From assembly GCA_965220825.1 (NCBI GenBank), contig OZ244839.1:2108001-2172000 (forward strand): 64,000 nt of DNA. The letters are read 5' to 3'. Positions 16,437-25,371 of this stretch are shown piece after piece. Positions within the stretch are counted from its first letter, which is position 1. The number at the start of each line of letters is the position of its first letter. Source of the stretch: G965220825 sp965220825. GTDB taxonomy: Bacteria; Pseudomonadota; Alphaproteobacteria; UBA828. The notes under the pieces are model-generated. The model did no database searches. It saw nothing but the letters and a program-made list of their open reading frames with translations, and had not been told where the DNA came from. The position numbers and the translations under genes are program-made.

Positions 16437-18755
16437 TCACGCGCATTTCGAGTAGCCGCAGGAGGGGCACATGTCGCAGCCCTCGCGGTGCAGGAGCCCC
16501 GGCTGGCCGCAGCGCGTACAGAGCGCGGGCCCGCCCGCTTGCCCGCCGCCAGCCTCGGGCGGGGCGCCCTCCCGCGCGGCCTCGGGGCCCTTCTCCGCCT
16601 TGGGCAGAAAGCCGATATCCACCAGATGCCGCTCGATCACGCCGCCGATCGCCGCCAGGATCGAAGGCATGTAGCGGCCCTCCATCCACTGGCCGCCCCG
16701 CGGATCGAACACCGCCTTGAGCTCCTCCACCACGAACGACACGTCGCCGCCCCGGCGGAACACGGCACTGATCATGCGGGTCAGCGCGACCATCCAGGCA
16801 TGGTGCTCGGTGTTCTTCGAATTGATGAAAATCTCGAACGGCCGCCGCCGCCCATCCCGCACCACGTCGTTGATGGTGATGTAGAAGGCGTGGTCGTGCT
16901 CCGGCCAGCGGATCTTGTAGGTCCGCCCCTGCAGGGCTTCGGGCCGTTCCAGCGGTTTGGTCATGTAGACCACGCCGCCGGCTTCGAAGGAGTCCTCGGG
17001 CGTTGCGGGCGGCGGCTCGAGAGGAAGCTCCGTCTGCTCGGACGCGGCTGCCTCCGCCGCGCCGCCGCGCTCCAGAACGGCGCCCGTCACCGGGTTCGGC
17101 CGATAGGTGGTGCACCCCTTGCAGCCGAGTTCGAAGGCCTCCCTGTAGACCTCCTTGAACGCCTCGAAGTCCATCGATTCGGGGCAGTTGACCGTCTTGG
17201 AGATGGAGCTGTCCACATAGGCCTGGACTCGCGCCTGGACCGCCAGGTGGTCCCGCGGGCGGAGCGCGCCCGCATCCACGAAATAGTCGGGGAGCGGGGC
17301 CGAATCCCCTTTCAGCCGGCGAAACAGGCTGTGCGCGTAGTCCTCCACCGTCTCGGCGCGGCGGGAGCCGTCCGGCATCAGCATAGTGCGCGTGTAGGAA
17401 TAGCTGAACACCGGCTCTATGCCCGACGAGACGTTTCCGGCGAGCAGCGAGATAGTGCCGGTGGGCGCCACCGAGGTCAGCAGCGCGTTGCGAATCCCCG
17501 ATGCCCGGATCGCGGCCCGGATATCGTCGTCCAGCCCACCCACGGTCTCGCCCGCAAGATAGGGCTCGGCCTCATAGAGCGGGAAGGCGCCCTTCTCCTC
17601 CGCCAGCCGGACGGAGGCGAGATAGGCGGCGCGGCGGAGCGTGCCCATCCAGCCGTCGATCAGTTCCATGGCCCGCTCGCCGCCATAGCGCGCCCGGCAC
17701 AGGATGAGGGCGTCCGCGAGCCCGGTGATGCCGAGCCCGATGCGCCGCTTCGCCCGCGCCTCCGCCCGCTGCGCCTCGATGGGAAAGCCCGAGCAGTCGA
17801 TCGCGTTGTCCAGCATGCGCACCGCTATGCCCGCGAGTTCCGCGAGCGCCTCCGAATCGAGCGCGGCGGACTCTTCGAACGGGTCCGTCACCAGGCTCGC
17901 GAGGTTGATGGAGCCGAGGAGGCATGCGCCGTAAGGCGGCAGCGGCTGCTCGCCGCACGGGTTGGTCGCGAAGATTTCTTCGCAATAGGCGAGGTTGTTG
18001 GCCCGGTTGATCCGGTCGATGAAGATCACCCCCGGCTCCGCATAGGCATAGGTGGAGCGGACGATCTTCTCCCACAGCTCCCGGGCCGAGACGGTGCGGT
18101 AGACGGTGGAATCGAACAGGAGCTCCCACGGCCCGTCGTCCTTCACCGCCTCCATGAAGGCGTCCGTCACCAGCACCGAGAGGTTGAACATGCGCAGCCG
18201 CCCGGCCTCCCGTTTCGCCTCGATGAAGGCTTCGATATCCGGGTGGTCGCAGCGCATGCAGCCCATCATGGCGCCGCGCCGGAAGCCCGCGCTCATGATG
18301 GTGCGGCACATGGCGTCCCACACATCCATGAAGGGCAGCGGCCCGGAGGCGTCCGAGCCCACGCCCCGCACCGGCGCCCCCTTGGGCCGGAGCGTGGAGA
18401 AGTCGTAGCCGATGCCGCCGCCCTGCTGCATGGTGAGCGCCGCTTCCTTGAGGTGCTCGAAGATCGCGGTCATGTCGTCTGCGATCCGCCCCATCACGAA
18501 GCAGTTGAAGAGCGTAACCTTTCGCGCGGTTCCGGCGCCCGCGAGGATTCGGCCCGCCGGCAGAAAGCGGAACCCTTCGAGGGCGCGGTAGAAGGGCTCC
18601 TCCCAACGCGCGGGCTCCGCCTCCACCGCGGCGAGCGCGCGGGCGACGCGGCGCCAGCTGTCCTCGATCCGGCGGTCTATAGGCGCGCCGTCCCCATCCC
18701 GGAGGCGGTACTTCATGTCCCAGATGCGGGCGGAGACGGGCGGGAGGCCGGTCAC
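16437..18755 (-). CDS. nrdJ: Adenosylcobalamin-dependent ribonucleotide reductase (class II)
   Basis: 772 residues; makes deoxyribonucleotides with a cobalamin-generated radical and no separate radical subunit. Seen: ARIWDMKYRL at the start, substrate cysteine in TLFNCFVMG, QQGGGIGYDFSTLRPKGAPV, the catalytic loop NPCGEQPLPPYGACLLGSINL, the phosphate-binding TSVAPTGTISLLAGN, and a Cys-rich tail CTRCGQPGLLHREGCDMCPSCGY (redox or zinc). GTG 18755 overlaps the plsC stop in GTGA, favouring this start; longer readings into plsC are artefacts. I saw no cobalamin riboswitch in the short upstream sequence, which is inside plsC. Confidence 0.93.
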   Translation of the reverse strand: MTGLPPVSARIWDMKYRLRDGDGAPIDRRIEDSWRRVARALAAVEAEPARWEEPFYRALEGFRFLPAGRILAGAGTARKVTLFNCFVMGRIADDMTAIFEHLKEAALTMQQGGGIGYDFSTLRPKGAPVRGVGSDASGPLPFMDVWDAMCRTIMSAGFRRGAMMGCMRCDHPDIEAFIEAKREAGRLRMFNLSVLVTDAFMEAVKDDGPWELLFDSTVYRTVSARELWEKIVRSTYAYAEPGVIFIDRINRANNLAYCEEIFATNPCGEQPLPPYGACLLGSINLASLVTDPFEESAALDSEALAELAGIAVRMLDNAIDCSGFPIEAQRAEARAKRRIGLGITGLADALILCRARYGGERAMELIDGWMGTLRRAAYLASVRLAEEKGAFPLYEAEPYLAGETVGGLDDDIRAAIRASGIRNALLTSVAPTGTISLLAGNVSSGIEPVFSYSYTRTMLMPDGSRRAETVEDYAHSLFRRLKGDSAPLPDYFVDAGALRPRDHLAVQARVQAYVDSSISKTVNCPESMDFEAFKEVYREAFELGCKGCTTYRPNPVTGAVLERGGAAEAAASEQTELPLEPPPATPEDSFEAGGVVYMTKPLERPEALQGRTYKIRWPEHDHAFYITINDVVRDGRRRPFEIFINSKNTEHHAWMVALTRMISAVFRRGGDVSFVVEELKAVFDPRGGQWMEGRYMPSILAAIGGVIERHLVDIGFLPKAEKGPEAAREGAPPEAGGGQAGGPALCTRCGQPGLLHREGCDMCPSCGYSKCA

Positions 18756-19528
18756 GGCGCCCGCCCGCTCGAATCTTCCGGCCCGCGCCAGCCGACTTCG
18801 GCGAGCAGCCGCGCAGATGCCTCCTCCATCGCCGTCTCCAGCCGTTCCATGAAGACCTGGCGCGAAAGGCCCGCGGGGATCGGCTCGAGATACTCCATGA
18901 CGATGGTCCCCGGATAGCGCCGGAAGGAGCCCTTGGGCCAGTGCATGCCCGAATTGTGGACCACCGGCACCACCGGAAGGTCGAGCGCTCCGTAGAGCGC
19001 GGCGACACCGGGCCGGTAAGGGAGCTTGCGCCCGGGCTCTACGCGGGTGCCCTCGGGAAAGATGACGATGGGCCGCCCCCGCGCCACCGCCTTGCGCGCG
19101 TTCTTGATCAGGGAGCGGAGCGACTTCGCGTGCCCGCCGCGGTCCACGAAGATCATGTTCACCTTGGCACTGAACCAGCCATAACCCGGCACGTAGGAGA
19201 GCTCCTTCTTGATGACGTAGGCCGGATCGTCGAGCTCGTGGAGGAAGACATGCGCCTCCCACTCCGACTGGTGCTTGGAGGCGACGATGGCGGCACCCCG
19301 GGGACGGTACTCCCGGTTGCGGATCTCCACCTTGACGCCCGCGATGAGGCGGAGAAGCAGGCCGTTGCCCGCGGACCAGGTGACCACGAAACGGCGGAAC
19401 GCCCCGCGCGGCAGGAGAAGCATGGGAACCATGACCGTGCCGATCATGACCCCCCAGGTATAGAAGGCGACGGTGCAGAGCGCGGAGCGCAGCGTGTTGG
19501 AGAGGGTGTGCGCCCGCCCGCGCCGCAT
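18752..19528 (-). CDS. plsC: 1-acyl-sn-glycerol-3-phosphate acyltransferase (PlsC family)
   Basis: 258 residues. It acylates lysophosphatidate to phosphatidate at the inner membrane. Two N-terminal hydrophobic segments (residues 12-40 and 47-63) precede the acyltransferase motifs: KHQSEWE (HX4E instead of the usual HX4D), FVDRGGHAKSLRSL, the glycerol-phosphate motif FPEGTRVEPG and a final VVPVVHNSG. ATG 19528 overlaps the stop of the DUF218 gene by one base and its own end overlaps nrdJ, so DUF218-plsC-nrdJ is a tight run. The Asp-to-Glu change in motif I is conservative but unusual. Confidence 0.88.
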   Translation of the reverse strand: MRRGRAHTLSNTLRSALCTVAFYTWGVMIGTVMVPMLLLPRGAFRRFVVTWSAGNGLLLRLIAGVKVEIRNREYRPRGAAIVASKHQSEWEAHVFLHELDDPAYVIKKELSYVPGYGWFSAKVNMIFVDRGGHAKSLRSLIKNARKAVARGRPIVIFPEGTRVEPGRKLPYRPGVAALYGALDLPVVPVVHNSGMHWPKGSFRRYPGTIVMEYLEPIPAGLSRQVFMERLETAMEEASARLLAEVGWRGPEDSSGRAP

Positions 19529-20097
19529 CAGAAGGGGCGCCGCGCCAGCGCCCACAGATACTTCGCGTATTCGCTCGCGATCAGGGCCGCCGTCCCGCGG
19601 TAGCGCCACCAACGCTCCACCTTGACATGCTCAGGAAACACCGGGTTCGCCACGAGAGTAGCATCTGGCATGACGTTGCGGAACTCCATCATGGCGCGCG
19701 GCATGTGGTAGCCCCCGGTGACCAGCCTGAGGCTCGTGAACGATTGCGCCGCCATCCAGGCCGCCGCCTCGCGCGCATTCGCCGCCGTGTCCTCGGCCTC
19801 GTAGCCGAGGTCCACGCGACGGGCCCAGGGAGCGGATGCCCCTTCGCCCAGGAGCCGCTCGCGCGCCACGCCCTCGGCGACGCCCGTGACGAGGAGCCGC
19901 TCCGCGAGCCCCGCTCGCAAGAGCCGCAGGCCTTCTTCCAGCCGGCCCGAACCGCCGGTGGGAACCACGATGGCGTCGGTCGTAGCACCCGCGCTGCGGG
20001 TCCCCTCCCCGGCCGCGGTAGCGAACCACACAAGACCCGCGGACCACGCCAGCACGACCAGAACCGCCGCCGCCAGCGCCCGTCTGAGCGTCTTCAC
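19528..20097 (-). CDS. YdcF/ElyC-like DUF218 membrane-anchored protein
   Basis: 189 residues starting at GTG 20097 (MKTLRRALAAAVLVVLAW), a signal anchor. Then come DAIVVPTGGSGRLEEGLRLL, LLVTGV, RVDLGYEAEDTAANAREAAAWM and RLVTGGYHMPRAMMEF, the DUF218 core with its conserved Asp, GG and H residues. Relatives such as ElyC and SanA affect peptidoglycan precursor or envelope integrity. It is usually found with plsC in alphaproteobacteria, often after ftsEX, which is absent here. The protein probably faces the periplasm. Confidence 0.85.
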   Translation of the reverse strand: MKTLRRALAAAVLVVLAWSAGLVWFATAAGEGTRSAGATTDAIVVPTGGSGRLEEGLRLLRAGLAERLLVTGVAEGVARERLLGEGASAPWARRVDLGYEAEDTAANAREAAAWMAAQSFTSLRLVTGGYHMPRAMMEFRNVMPDATLVANPVFPEHVKVERWWRYRGTAALIASEYAKYLWALARRPF

Positions 20098-20234
20098 GCG
20101 GCGCCCTCCGCCCGTCTCGCGTTCATGCGGGGCGGCCTCGTTTGCCCCATCCCCATGGCGGGGTTGACACGCATGGCCATAAGGTTGCTTGGTCTCGGAG
20201 GTTCCGCAACCGGAGACGGGCTCCTCCCACCGGC

Positions 20235-20915
20235 ATGATCGTCCGCTGTCCGTCCTGCGCGACGCGCTATCTCGTGGACCCCGCCGCTCTCGGCAGCGGC
20301 GGCCGCCCGGTGCGCTGCGCGCGATGCGGCCATGGCTGGCACCAGGAACCGACTCCGGATGCGCCGGATCCGGCGCATCCGACCACGCCGCCGGCCGCGG
20401 CGGACGAGCCGGCACCGCCGGTGCGGACGGTCGCCAACCTGCCGGTGCCGGTCATTCAGCGCCCCAGGCCCTGCTGGCTCTGCTGGGGCGCCGCCGCCGC
20501 GCTTGTCCTGATCGTCGTCGGTCTCCTGTTCGGACGCGGCGAGGTGGAACGCGCCTGGCCGGAAGCCGCCCGCTACTACCACGCGGTCGGCCTGCCCGTG
20601 CAATCGGCGGAACGAACGCCGGCGCGCGGACTGCGGATCGCGGGCATCGGCCTGGAGCGCCTGGAGGAAGCGGGCACGTCCCTGTTGGTCGTCCGCGGCG
20701 AGATCCGCAACGAATCCCCGCACCGCCTGGCCGTACCGGCGCTCCTTGCCACGCTCCGGGACAAGGACGGCAAGACGCTCCATCGCTGGACCTTCCACCC
20801 GCCGCAGGACTCCCTTGCCGCCGAACAGTCCCTCGCCTTCGAGGAGCGCCTGGCCCTCCCCCCCGATGAAGCCACCGCCCTCGCCGTCGCCATTGCGCCC
20901 GAGGAGGGGGCGTAG
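20235..20915 (+). CDS. Zinc-ribbon (MJ0042 type) membrane protein
   Basis: 226 residues. Residues 1-36 form a zinc ribbon with two cysteine pairs (MIVRCPSCATRYLVDPAAL...RCARCGHGW). A proline-rich linker (residues 40-75) leads to one TM (about 86-104, WGAAAALVLIVVGLLFG) and a C-terminal beta-sandwich-like domain (GLRIAGIGLERLEEAGTSLLVVRGEIRNESP). The architecture, with DUF3426-like tail, is common in proteobacteria. It is divergent from the DUF218-plsC-nrdJ run. Function is unknown; I infer a cytoplasmic ribbon and periplasmic tail. Confidence 0.82.
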   Translation: MIVRCPSCATRYLVDPAALGSGGRPVRCARCGHGWHQEPTPDAPDPAHPTTPPAAADEPAPPVRTVANLPVPVIQRPRPCWLCWGAAAALVLIVVGLLFGRGEVERAWPEAARYYHAVGLPVQSAERTPARGLRIAGIGLERLEEAGTSLLVVRGEIRNESPHRLAVPALLATLRDKDGKTLHRWTFHPPQDSLAAEQSLAFEERLALPPDEATALAVAIAPEEGA

Positions 20916-20931
20916 CGGGGCGTACGCCGCC

Positions 20932-22203
20932 TCAGCCCATCCAGGGTGGCAGCAGATCGCGTGCCAGCAGCGCCTCGTGGCTCTGGCGCGGCCTGAGCGG
21001 TGCGAGCGCATCGCCCCGCACCATGACTTCCGCCGCCAGCGGGCGGGAATTGTATGTGGACGCCATCACCGAGCCGTAGGCGCCTACGTCGAGAACTGCC
21101 AGAAGCGCGCTCGCGTTCAGCGGCGGCAGCGGGCGGGCGCTGGCGAGGACGTCCCCGCTTTCGCAGACCGGCCCGGCGACATCGGTCTCGATGCGCGCGG
21201 CATCGGGTTCGGGCTCGTCCACCGGCGCGATATCGTGCCAGGCGCCGTAGAGTGCGGGACGCATCAGGTCGTTCATGGCCGCATCGACCACGGCGCAGTG
21301 CCGCCCGCCCGCCTGTTTCACGGCGATTACGCGGGTCAGCAGGATGCCCGCCGGCGCCGTCAGCCAGCGCCCAGGCTCGATGACTATCTCGACCCCGAGT
21401 CGCGTGCCCATGCCCTCCACCAGGGCCCCATAGGCCTCGACGGGCGGCGGCGTTTCGTCCCGATAGCGCACGCCGAGGCCGCCGCCGAGATCCACCCGGC
21501 GCACCGGATGGCCGGATGCCCGCAGCCCCTCCGCAAGCGCCGCCACACGCGCAAAAGCGGCCTCCAACGGGGCGAGGTTGCCGATCTGGGAGCCGATATG
21601 GACGGCGAGTCCCATGGGCTCGATGCCTTCGAGCGCCGCCGCGCGCCCATAGAGCGCCGGTGCGTCCCCATCGTCGATGCCGAACTTGTCGCCCCGCCGC
21701 CCAGTGGAAATCTTGTCGTGACCTCCCGCCTCCACATCCGGGTTGACGCGAAGCGCGGCGGGAGCGCGAACCCCCATGGCGCGGGCCGCCGTGTCGAGCG
21801 CTTCCAGCTCCGCCGCCGACTCCAGATTGAACTGCCCGATCCCAGCCGCGAGGGCGAGGTCCATCTCTTCCCGCGTCTTGCCGACGCCCGAGAAGACCAC
21901 CTTCGCGGGCGGGATGCCGGCCTTGAGCGCGCGCTTGAGCTCCCCGCCGGAGACGATATCGGCGCCCGCGCCGAGCCGGGCGAATGTGCGGATCACCCCG
22001 AGCGTGTCGTTGGCCTTGAGGGCATAGCAGACCAGCGCATTGGGCACCGCCCGGGAGAGCGCGTGGAAGCGCTCGACGAGGACGGCGTTGCCATAACAGT
22101 AGGTGGGCGTCCCATACTGCTCCGCCACGAGCGGCAGCGGCACGCCCTCCATATGCAGGACGGAGCGGCCGCCTGCCGCCTGCCCGTAGCGGAGCGCGTC
22201 CAT
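20932..22203 (-). CDS. lysA: Diaminopimelate decarboxylase
   Basis: 423 residues from ATG 22203; TTG 22224, touching the lptM stop, is an alternative start. PLP enzyme of the fold-III type that decarboxylates meso-diaminopimelate to lysine. The PLP lysine is in CYALKAND, with GADIVSGGELKRAL, HIGSQIGN, VDLGGGLGVRY, EPGRWLTAPAGILLTRV and the C-terminal GPVCESGDVLA and GAYGSVMASTYNSRP motifs. Length is normal. It follows argH and lptM on the same strand, a widespread alphaproteobacterial order. Confidence 0.95.
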   Translation of the reverse strand: MDALRYGQAAGGRSVLHMEGVPLPLVAEQYGTPTYCYGNAVLVERFHALSRAVPNALVCYALKANDTLGVIRTFARLGAGADIVSGGELKRALKAGIPPAKVVFSGVGKTREEMDLALAAGIGQFNLESAAELEALDTAARAMGVRAPAALRVNPDVEAGGHDKISTGRRGDKFGIDDGDAPALYGRAAALEGIEPMGLAVHIGSQIGNLAPLEAAFARVAALAEGLRASGHPVRRVDLGGGLGVRYRDETPPPVEAYGALVEGMGTRLGVEIVIEPGRWLTAPAGILLTRVIAVKQAGGRHCAVVDAAMNDLMRPALYGAWHDIAPVDEPEPDAARIETDVAGPVCESGDVLASARPLPPLNASALLAVLDVGAYGSVMASTYNSRPLAAEVMVRGDALAPLRPRQSHEALLARDLLPPWMG

Positions 22204-22220
22204 GCCGGAGACGGGCCCCG

Positions 22221-22346
22221 TCAACCTTCGGGCGCCTCGGTGGTGGGCGGCGGCTGCAGCGGGCCCTTCTTGCCGCAGTTCGCGAGGGCGACGAGGAGGC
22301 CGAGGGCGGCCGCGACGGTCAGCAGAAGGCTCAGCTTGCGCAGCAT
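22221..22346 (-). CDS. lptM: Small lipoprotein LptM (YifL-like)
   Basis: A 41-residue lipoprotein: MLRKLSLLLTVAAALGLLVA then lipobox LANC and the family-typical GKKGPLQPPP. In E. coli LptM binds the LptDE LPS translocon and helps its maturation. It lies between argH and lysA, as its homologues often do, which supports the call despite its small size. The likely lipidated residue is Cys24. Confidence 0.85.
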   Translation of the reverse strand: MLRKLSLLLTVAAALGLLVALANCGKKGPLQPPPTTEAPEG

Positions 22347-22365
22347 GGTTCGGTTCTCCCCACGG

Positions 22366-23808
22366 TCAGAGGAAGCGTTCGCGGGCGCGGGCGATCTGTG
22401 CCGCGACTTCCCGCGGCGCGGTGCCGCCGGCGCTGGTGCGGCGCGCCACGGCACGGGCGGGTACGAGCAGCGCCAGCGCCTCTTCCGTGATGCGGGGCTC
22501 GATCGCCTGCAGATCGGCGAGCGCGAGCTCTCGCAGGCGGCATTCCTTCTCGTCGGCGCACCGCACGATCCGCCCGGTGACGGCATGGGCCTCGCGGAAG
22601 GCGAGCCCCGCCTCCTGCACCAGCCAGTCGGCAAGGTCCGTCGCGGTGGCATGGCCCGCTTCGGCGGCGCGCGCCATGGCGTCCTCATGCACGGTGAGGT
22701 CGCGGACCATGCCGTCGGTCGCGGCAAGACAGAGAGCCAGTGAATCGAAGGCGTCGAAGAGCGGCTCCTTGTCCTCCTGCATATCCTTCGCATAGCTGAG
22801 CGCGAGCCCCTTCATGGTGACAAGCAGCGAGACGAGCGCGCCGGCCACCCGGCCGGTCTTGCCGCGCACCAGCTCGGCGGCGTCGGGGTTGCGCTTCTGC
22901 GGCATGATCGAGCTGCCGGTGGAGAAGCGGTCCGAAAGGGTGACGAAGCCGAACTCCGCGCTCGACCAGAGCACCAGCTCCTCGGCGAAGCGGGAGAGGT
23001 GCATGGCGGCGAGGGACGCCGCCGCCAGCGCCTCGACGACGAAATCCCGATCCGAGACCGCGTCGATGGAATTGGCCGCCGGGCGGTCGAAGCCCAGCGC
23101 CCTGGCGGTCGCCTCCCGGTCGATGGGGAAGGACGTCCCCGCGAGCGCCGCGGCGCCGAGGGGCGATTCGTTCAGCCGGCGCCGGCAATCGGCGAAGCGC
23201 CCCCGGTCGCGGCCGATCATCTCCACATAGGCGAGAAGATGGTGCCCGAAGGTGACGGGCTGGGCCGTCTGCAGGTGGGTGAAGCCCGGCATCACCGTGC
23301 CCGCGTGGGGCTCCGCGCGATCGAGCAGCGCGGCCTGAAGGCGGCGGCAGGCTTCGTCCGTCCGGTCCAGTTCCGCGCGCAGCCAGAGCCTGAGATCGGT
23401 GGCGACCTGGTCGTTGCGCGAGCGCGCGGTATGGAGGCGCCCGGCGGCGGGGCCGACGATCTCCCGGAGCCGCGCCTCGATGTTCATGTGGATGTCTTCG
23501 AGGGCGGGGTCGAAGGAGAACCTGCCGGCCTCGATCTCCGCCCGGATGCGCTCCAGCCCCTCCACCATGGCGTCCGCATCCGCGCCGGCGACGATGCCCT
23601 GGGCGGCCAGCATCCGGGCATGAGCGATGGAGCCCGCGATGTCTTCGGCATAGAGCCTCTTGTCGAAACCGACGGAGGCGTTGATGGCCGTCATCAGCGC
23701 ATCGGGAGATTCCTCAAACCGCCCGCCCCACATGGGGTTCGGCGCATCCCGGCCCTCCCCGGCCCCGGCCTCCCCGGCGGGCCGCGCGGCCTGCGTCTTG
23801 CGCTCCAT
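22366..23808 (-). CDS. argH: Argininosuccinate lyase
   Basis: 480 residues. Cleaves argininosuccinate to arginine and fumarate, the last arginine-biosynthesis step; cytosolic tetramer. The family signature GSSIMPQKRNPDAAE is present, with NPMWGGRFEE near the start, HTARSRNDQVATDL, GFTHLQTAQPVTFGHH and SIDAVSDRDF. ATG 23808 leaves a 25-residue low-complexity leader before MWGGRF, a normal feature. Upstream in-frame readings to 24054 are non-coding. Confidence 0.95.
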   Translation of the reverse strand: MERKTQAARPAGEAGAGEGRDAPNPMWGGRFEESPDALMTAINASVGFDKRLYAEDIAGSIAHARMLAAQGIVAGADADAMVEGLERIRAEIEAGRFSFDPALEDIHMNIEARLREIVGPAAGRLHTARSRNDQVATDLRLWLRAELDRTDEACRRLQAALLDRAEPHAGTVMPGFTHLQTAQPVTFGHHLLAYVEMIGRDRGRFADCRRRLNESPLGAAALAGTSFPIDREATARALGFDRPAANSIDAVSDRDFVVEALAAASLAAMHLSRFAEELVLWSSAEFGFVTLSDRFSTGSSIMPQKRNPDAAELVRGKTGRVAGALVSLLVTMKGLALSYAKDMQEDKEPLFDAFDSLALCLAATDGMVRDLTVHEDAMARAAEAGHATATDLADWLVQEAGLAFREAHAVTGRIVRCADEKECRLRELALADLQAIEPRITEEALALLVPARAVARRTSAGGTAPREVAAQIARARERFL

Positions 23809-23931
23809 GCTTCCGCCTCTCCGCCCGATTCCCCGCCCGCACTTGAGCGACGCCCATAATGGCCCGATCGCGAAGCCGATCAAGCCTCGGTTGATTTCCG
23901 TGGGCTGGGCGGCCAGCCTGTCGCCTACACC

Positions 23932-23985
23932 CCTTGCGGTTTCGACCGCAGGGCGCGGGGCCTCTTCGGAGGCCCCTGCTTTTTC
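23932..23985 (+). terminator. Double hairpin with T-run (orphan intrinsic terminator)
   Basis: TGCGGT-TTCG-ACCGCA (23934-23949) is a perfect hairpin with a TTCG loop. It is followed at once by GGGGCCT-CTTCGG-AGGCCCC (23957-23976), then TGCTTTTT. This is a strong plus-strand intrinsic terminator, yet no plus-strand ORF ends here; the genes on both sides run minus. It may close a small RNA beginning in the argH upstream region. The rest of 23809-24177 shows no gene. Confidence 0.7.
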
Positions 23986-24177
23986 GCGGTCGAGAAATGC
24001 GGGCCGACCACGCCGCGAGGCGCAGGCTCGTCGTGCCCTCTTTTCGCAGCCCAAGTTCCGACCCGGACTCCCGTATTATGCGGGAAGCCCGGCAACGCTC
24101 ACCTTGTCGATGCGGAAGAGAACGCAGGAGACGTTATTGTCGCGGCAAGGACAGGCCTTGGCTCGGAAGAAACCGGT

Positions 24178-25284
24178 CTATCGTGAGCTACTGTCCTGCG
24201 CGGACCGGACGTAGGCGGCATGTTTCGCACGGGATTCAGCGGTCACGGGAATTTCTTTCTTTCTGATTTTTTCTCGGGTGAATTCCATTTGTTCCCGCGT
24301 AAGTCTAGGGTTCTGGGAATTATCGGTAGAGAATTTTATGTATCGATGCATTTCGGCCAGACTCATACAAATCACACCTCTCATCCTCCATCTAATGTCT
24401 CGACGCGCAATCTTCTCATGTTCATCAAATTGTAGGAAATTATCCGCGGTTTTCATCTCGGCATTTCCAACAAATACCACGATTGGGCGAAGTCGAAAAC
24501 GATCGACAACTCCGAGATTAAGAAGAGCCCTTGCGTGTCCCTCGTTTTGCATTAGGGGATTGTAGAACTTGAACTTATTTGATTTTATCCCAGCCGCACA
24601 AGACCACCGATCCGCCACATAGGTTTGCGTCCAGTTCTTTTGGCCGGGGCTCCCAAAAACCCACCCTTTCATATCCTTTGTTTCTATCAGAAATACAACG
24701 CTTGGAGCGATCAAAATGTGATCAATCTGAGCGGTTCCTAGACCAGAGGGAACAAGAATGTCATTAATCAATATCCATTGAGGGTAATATCGTATCAGCT
24801 TGGAGCTAACCAAGCGTTCTCCATCGTTGACCGGCGGTCTGGGCAGAGAACTGCTCGAAGACGAGGGTCGGGGGTATCGAAGCGTATTGTTCTGGCCCCC
24901 AGAAAAAGGTGTTCCCCGCGGGGACACGGGTTGCGGCTGGCTGGTTGATGGGATACGAGAAATCGGGCTTACGTTACGGCGTTTTCGTCGAAGGAGAAGC
25001 AGCAGAAGTATAACCCCTAGAGAGATAGCGCCGCCAATTAAAATATCCCAATAGCCACCCACTATCGGAGAATCTGATGTCGTTCGCGATTCAAGACCCT
25101 CCAACACGGAGGGTGTTGTCGTGTCCGCCGTATTGTGAACGATGATGCGTTGCCCAGCCAACACCAAGTCGGGGTCTTCGATGCGGTTCCATCTCTGCAA
25201 GGCGTCCACGCTAACGCCATACCGAACTGCAATCTCGGAAAGCGTTTCTCCCGCTTTTACATAGGTTACGATGATTTCACTCAT
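24178..25284 (-). CDS. LysM - transmembrane - NERD-domain protein
   Basis: 368 residues. Residues 6-50 are a LysM domain (TYVKAGETLSEIAVRYGVSVDALQRWN); residues 80-99 a strongly hydrophobic TM segment followed by RRKRR; residues 105-155 a Ser/Pro-rich linker. Residues 156-280 are a NERD domain with the PD-(D/E)XK-like active site: D188 in AQIDHILIAP, E201 and K203 in IETKDMKGWVFG. LysM binds peptidoglycan-like sugars; NERD proteins are predicted nucleases. By the positive-inside rule the NERD half should be cytosolic and the LysM half outside. The DNA is much more AT-rich than its neighbours, as is the next gene, so both are probably acquired. Function unknown. Confidence 0.8.
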   Translation of the reverse strand: MSEIIVTYVKAGETLSEIAVRYGVSVDALQRWNRIEDPDLVLAGQRIIVHNTADTTTPSVLEGLESRTTSDSPIVGGYWDILIGGAISLGVILLLLLLRRKRRNVSPISRIPSTSQPQPVSPRGTPFSGGQNNTLRYPRPSSSSSSLPRPPVNDGERLVSSKLIRYYPQWILINDILVPSGLGTAQIDHILIAPSVVFLIETKDMKGWVFGSPGQKNWTQTYVADRWSCAAGIKSNKFKFYNPLMQNEGHARALLNLGVVDRFRLRPIVVFVGNAEMKTADNFLQFDEHEKIARRDIRWRMRGVICMSLAEMHRYIKFSTDNSQNPRLTREQMEFTREKIRKKEIPVTAESRAKHAAYVRSAQDSSSR

Positions 25285-25371
25285 ATCGGGCGGTGCCCCA
25301 AAGAACCCGATACCGAAATTGCGGTCGAGTATGAAGACTTCGGTATTTTCCTATCCGAAGTTCCGTTTTCA

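Noticed and set aside
18756..19262. N-terminal extension of the ribonucleotide reductase
   Set aside because: The extra residues overlap plsC in another frame and do not match RNR; the GTG at 18755 overlapping the plsC stop is the better start.
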